Assembly: GCA_036250195.1 (NCBI GenBank)
Contig: JAVHZZ010000069.1
Coordinates: 15,001-79,000 of the forward strand
Reading direction: 5' to 3'
From: Mixophyes australis
Lineage: Eukaryota > Chordata > Amphibia > Anura > Limnodynastidae
Length of the DNA: 64,000 bases
Shown here one piece after another: positions 62,109 to 64,000 of the stretch. How positions within the stretch are numbered: the first letter of the stretch is position 1; each line of letters opens with the position of its first letter. Below the pieces are notes generated by a model. It ran no database searches. It worked only from the letters and a program-made list of their open reading frames with translations, and had not been told where the DNA came from. A program made the position numbers and the translations under genes.

Positions 62109-62942
62109 ATCTGGTCATCTGTTTGTAGCTTGCATTATAGTTTAAGATTGGCCCCTCTGCTACAGTTGGTTTGGAGAAATGAATGAAATCATAGTAAATA
62201 ATTTTTTTGTTTCTGAACCACAGACTCCTTCTCCATACTTGTAATCTGTCCCACTTTTAGAGGAACAGCTCCTCTTTTTCGGCCTAAATCCACCCATCCA
62301 TCTTTCCTTCCAAATTATCTGCTTGGCAACTACATTTATAATACCTTTTTTATTATCATCCTTTTTATTATTACATGGTTGTGCTTTGTGTTGTCTTAAC
62401 TCTGTGTTTGAAAACTGTGTAAACCTTTTTATAACAAATCATAAGATTCTTCCTTGGCCCTCTGATATGCTGGGAGTTATAACCGAGGCAGATGTAAATA
62501 TATTGTAAATATACTTTAAATTGTTTATAAGAAATGAATGAATAAAAAAAATCAAGTGACGGAACGGAGTTTGTTGCTAGGCCTGCTGACAGAGCATTAA
62601 TTCCCTCTCTGTCCTATACCTCCATTATCTTCTCCCAAAGCCTGCCTAATCACTGTATTCTTATTGTATCGCCTTCACAGTAGAATCTGGGAGTGACCTG
62701 GAGGCAATTGTGGGTCTGATGTCATTGGAGAGTGCTCATATAATATAATTTAGAGATTAGCTCTGTAAAGATATGAAAATAAGTCAAAGACTATGTAAAC
62801 TGGGAACAAACACACGTCCCTAAATTTGCTCACAACCTGTACAGAGTGATAAAGTGTTATTAAAGTATCCATAATAAAATATAAGTGTCAATGTATAGGA
62901 GAATAACAGGTCCACATTATAGTGTGTGTGTATATATATATA
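62109..62942. other. Intergenic DNA, nothing recognised
   Basis: AT-rich, with a (TG)(TA) tract ending at 62942 next to the second copy of the outer element. Confidence 0.45.
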
Positions 62943-63558
62943 TTAGAGATTTTCACTGAACCCCATGTTTTGGTTTTGGATCTGGATTAACTTCGTGTTT
63001 TGGGTTTGGTTTTGGCAAAACCGCCCTCGCGTGTTTTGGTTTTGGATCCCGATTTTTTTCCCCAAAATCCCTATTTTTTTGTTTTTAGTAAAATCACATA
63101 ATTTGGCTCTTTTTTACTCCTACATTATTATTAACCTCAACAACATTAATTTCCAAATCATTTCCAGTCAATTTTTGTCAAGTGACAAGAACACTGCTAC
63201 CCCTCCTGTTTCTGTATGAGCAATGGCACTGAGCAATGGCACTGGAGACTGGAGAGTGACAAGCACACTGCTACCCCTGTTTCTGTGTAAGCAATGGTAC
63301 TGAGCAATGTCACTGGAGACTGGAGAGTGACAAGCACACTGCTACCTCTGTTTCTGTGTGAGCAATGGCCCTGGATCTCCTGGGGAGGGAGGTACTTATG
63401 GAATCCAAAACCCGCGGGATCAGACAACGCAACGTTGACGTTTTGCCTCGATTCAGATCCGAGGATGCGTGAAAGTAACGAGTCGGCTCGCAAGCCTACT
63501 CAGATCCCCTAAGTTCGGGTGGGCTCGGTTTTCAGAAAACCGAGCTTGAGCATCTCTA
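62943..63558. mobile_element. Compact copy of the 55978 element (616 bp)
   Basis: The left end TAGAGATTTTCACTGAACCC and right end GAGCTTGAGCATCTCTA pair. The flanks are AT-rich, so the duplication is only suggestive (ATATATAT/ATATATTA). Interior blocks AAAACCGCCCTCGCG and GACGTTTTGCCTCG occur in both copies. It holds three ~67-bp tandem units with GAGCAATGGCACTG at about 63218-63370. Confidence 0.85.
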
Positions 63559-64000
63559 ATATATTATATATTATATATACTCTAGCTAGAAGTATAGTTT
63601 AGTTCTTTGTTTTTGTTTTGAAAGTATACAGTGAAATAAGGAGACATGAGTTTTTTTTAATGTGCCTAGAACTTTAATTATATCTATATTTATTAAACTG
63701 ATTGGGATATGCCATATGCTCTTTCAATATAAGATTGAGTATCATTCATATACTGTAACTGAACAGTTTCCTTCATTGACCATCAATAAAACAATACAAT
63801 GCATGCTTGCCTTCTGTACAAAGCATTTTCACCAAAAGTGAGTACATTTGTAACGAGAACAAATATAGGAAGCTTGTTCCACGAATAAGTGTTTTTGTTA
63901 AGTTTATATCAGAAATTTGATGCTGGACAATTTAAATGTAAACAGCATCTTTCAAATGGACTTTTATAACCGGTATTACACAATAAATGCTATTACCTAA
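63559..64000. other. Terminal intergenic DNA, nothing recognised
   Basis: AT-rich with no gene signal up to the edge of the window. Confidence 0.45.

Overview
The window looks like amphibian (probably frog) nuclear DNA: AT-rich, intron-containing and full of vertebrate-type transposable elements. Two host genes are secure, and neither is complete as a transcript here. At the left edge on the + strand are the last three coding exons of DPF2 (BAF-complex double-PHD-finger protein). At 29,230-30,738 on the - strand is the whole coding sequence of the muscarinic acetylcholine receptor M1 (CHRM1), in one exon with a 3' splice site just upstream of the start codon. The two genes face each other tail to tail about 27 kb apart, and I find no other secure gene between them. 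A short splice-flanked reading frame at 15,848-15,936 is a weak exon candidate.

The rest is intergenic DNA built from mobile elements. 1-1,811: DPF2 exons, followed by a 3' UTR with three candidate poly(A) signals. 1,812-22,280: intergenic, with V-SINE copies, hAT-type MITEs, foldback elements and a C-rich minisatellite. 22,282-27,385: a decayed DIRS-type tyrosine-recombinase retrotransposon with inverted terminal repeats and an internal complementary region. Its RT core is lost and its recombinase gene is split by a small foldback element. 29,230-30,871: CHRM1 coding exon. 31,919-36,420: two decayed non-LTR retrotransposons in opposite orientations. 37,000-55,900: sparse DNA with more SINEs, MITEs and an L1/Tx1-like remnant. 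55,978-60,400: a nested stack of transposons with a 118-bp tandem repeat. 60,681-63,558: foldback elements, including one made of six successive near-perfect hairpins, and a second copy of the outer 55,978 element.

The observations most worth checking are a 72-bp, 94% identical copy of CHRM1 coding sequence 13.5 kb from the gene (16,604-16,675), the six-hairpin element (61,492-62,108), the nested stack, and the RT-deleted DIRS element. All family names come from reading motifs and repeat ends by eye; no database search was run.
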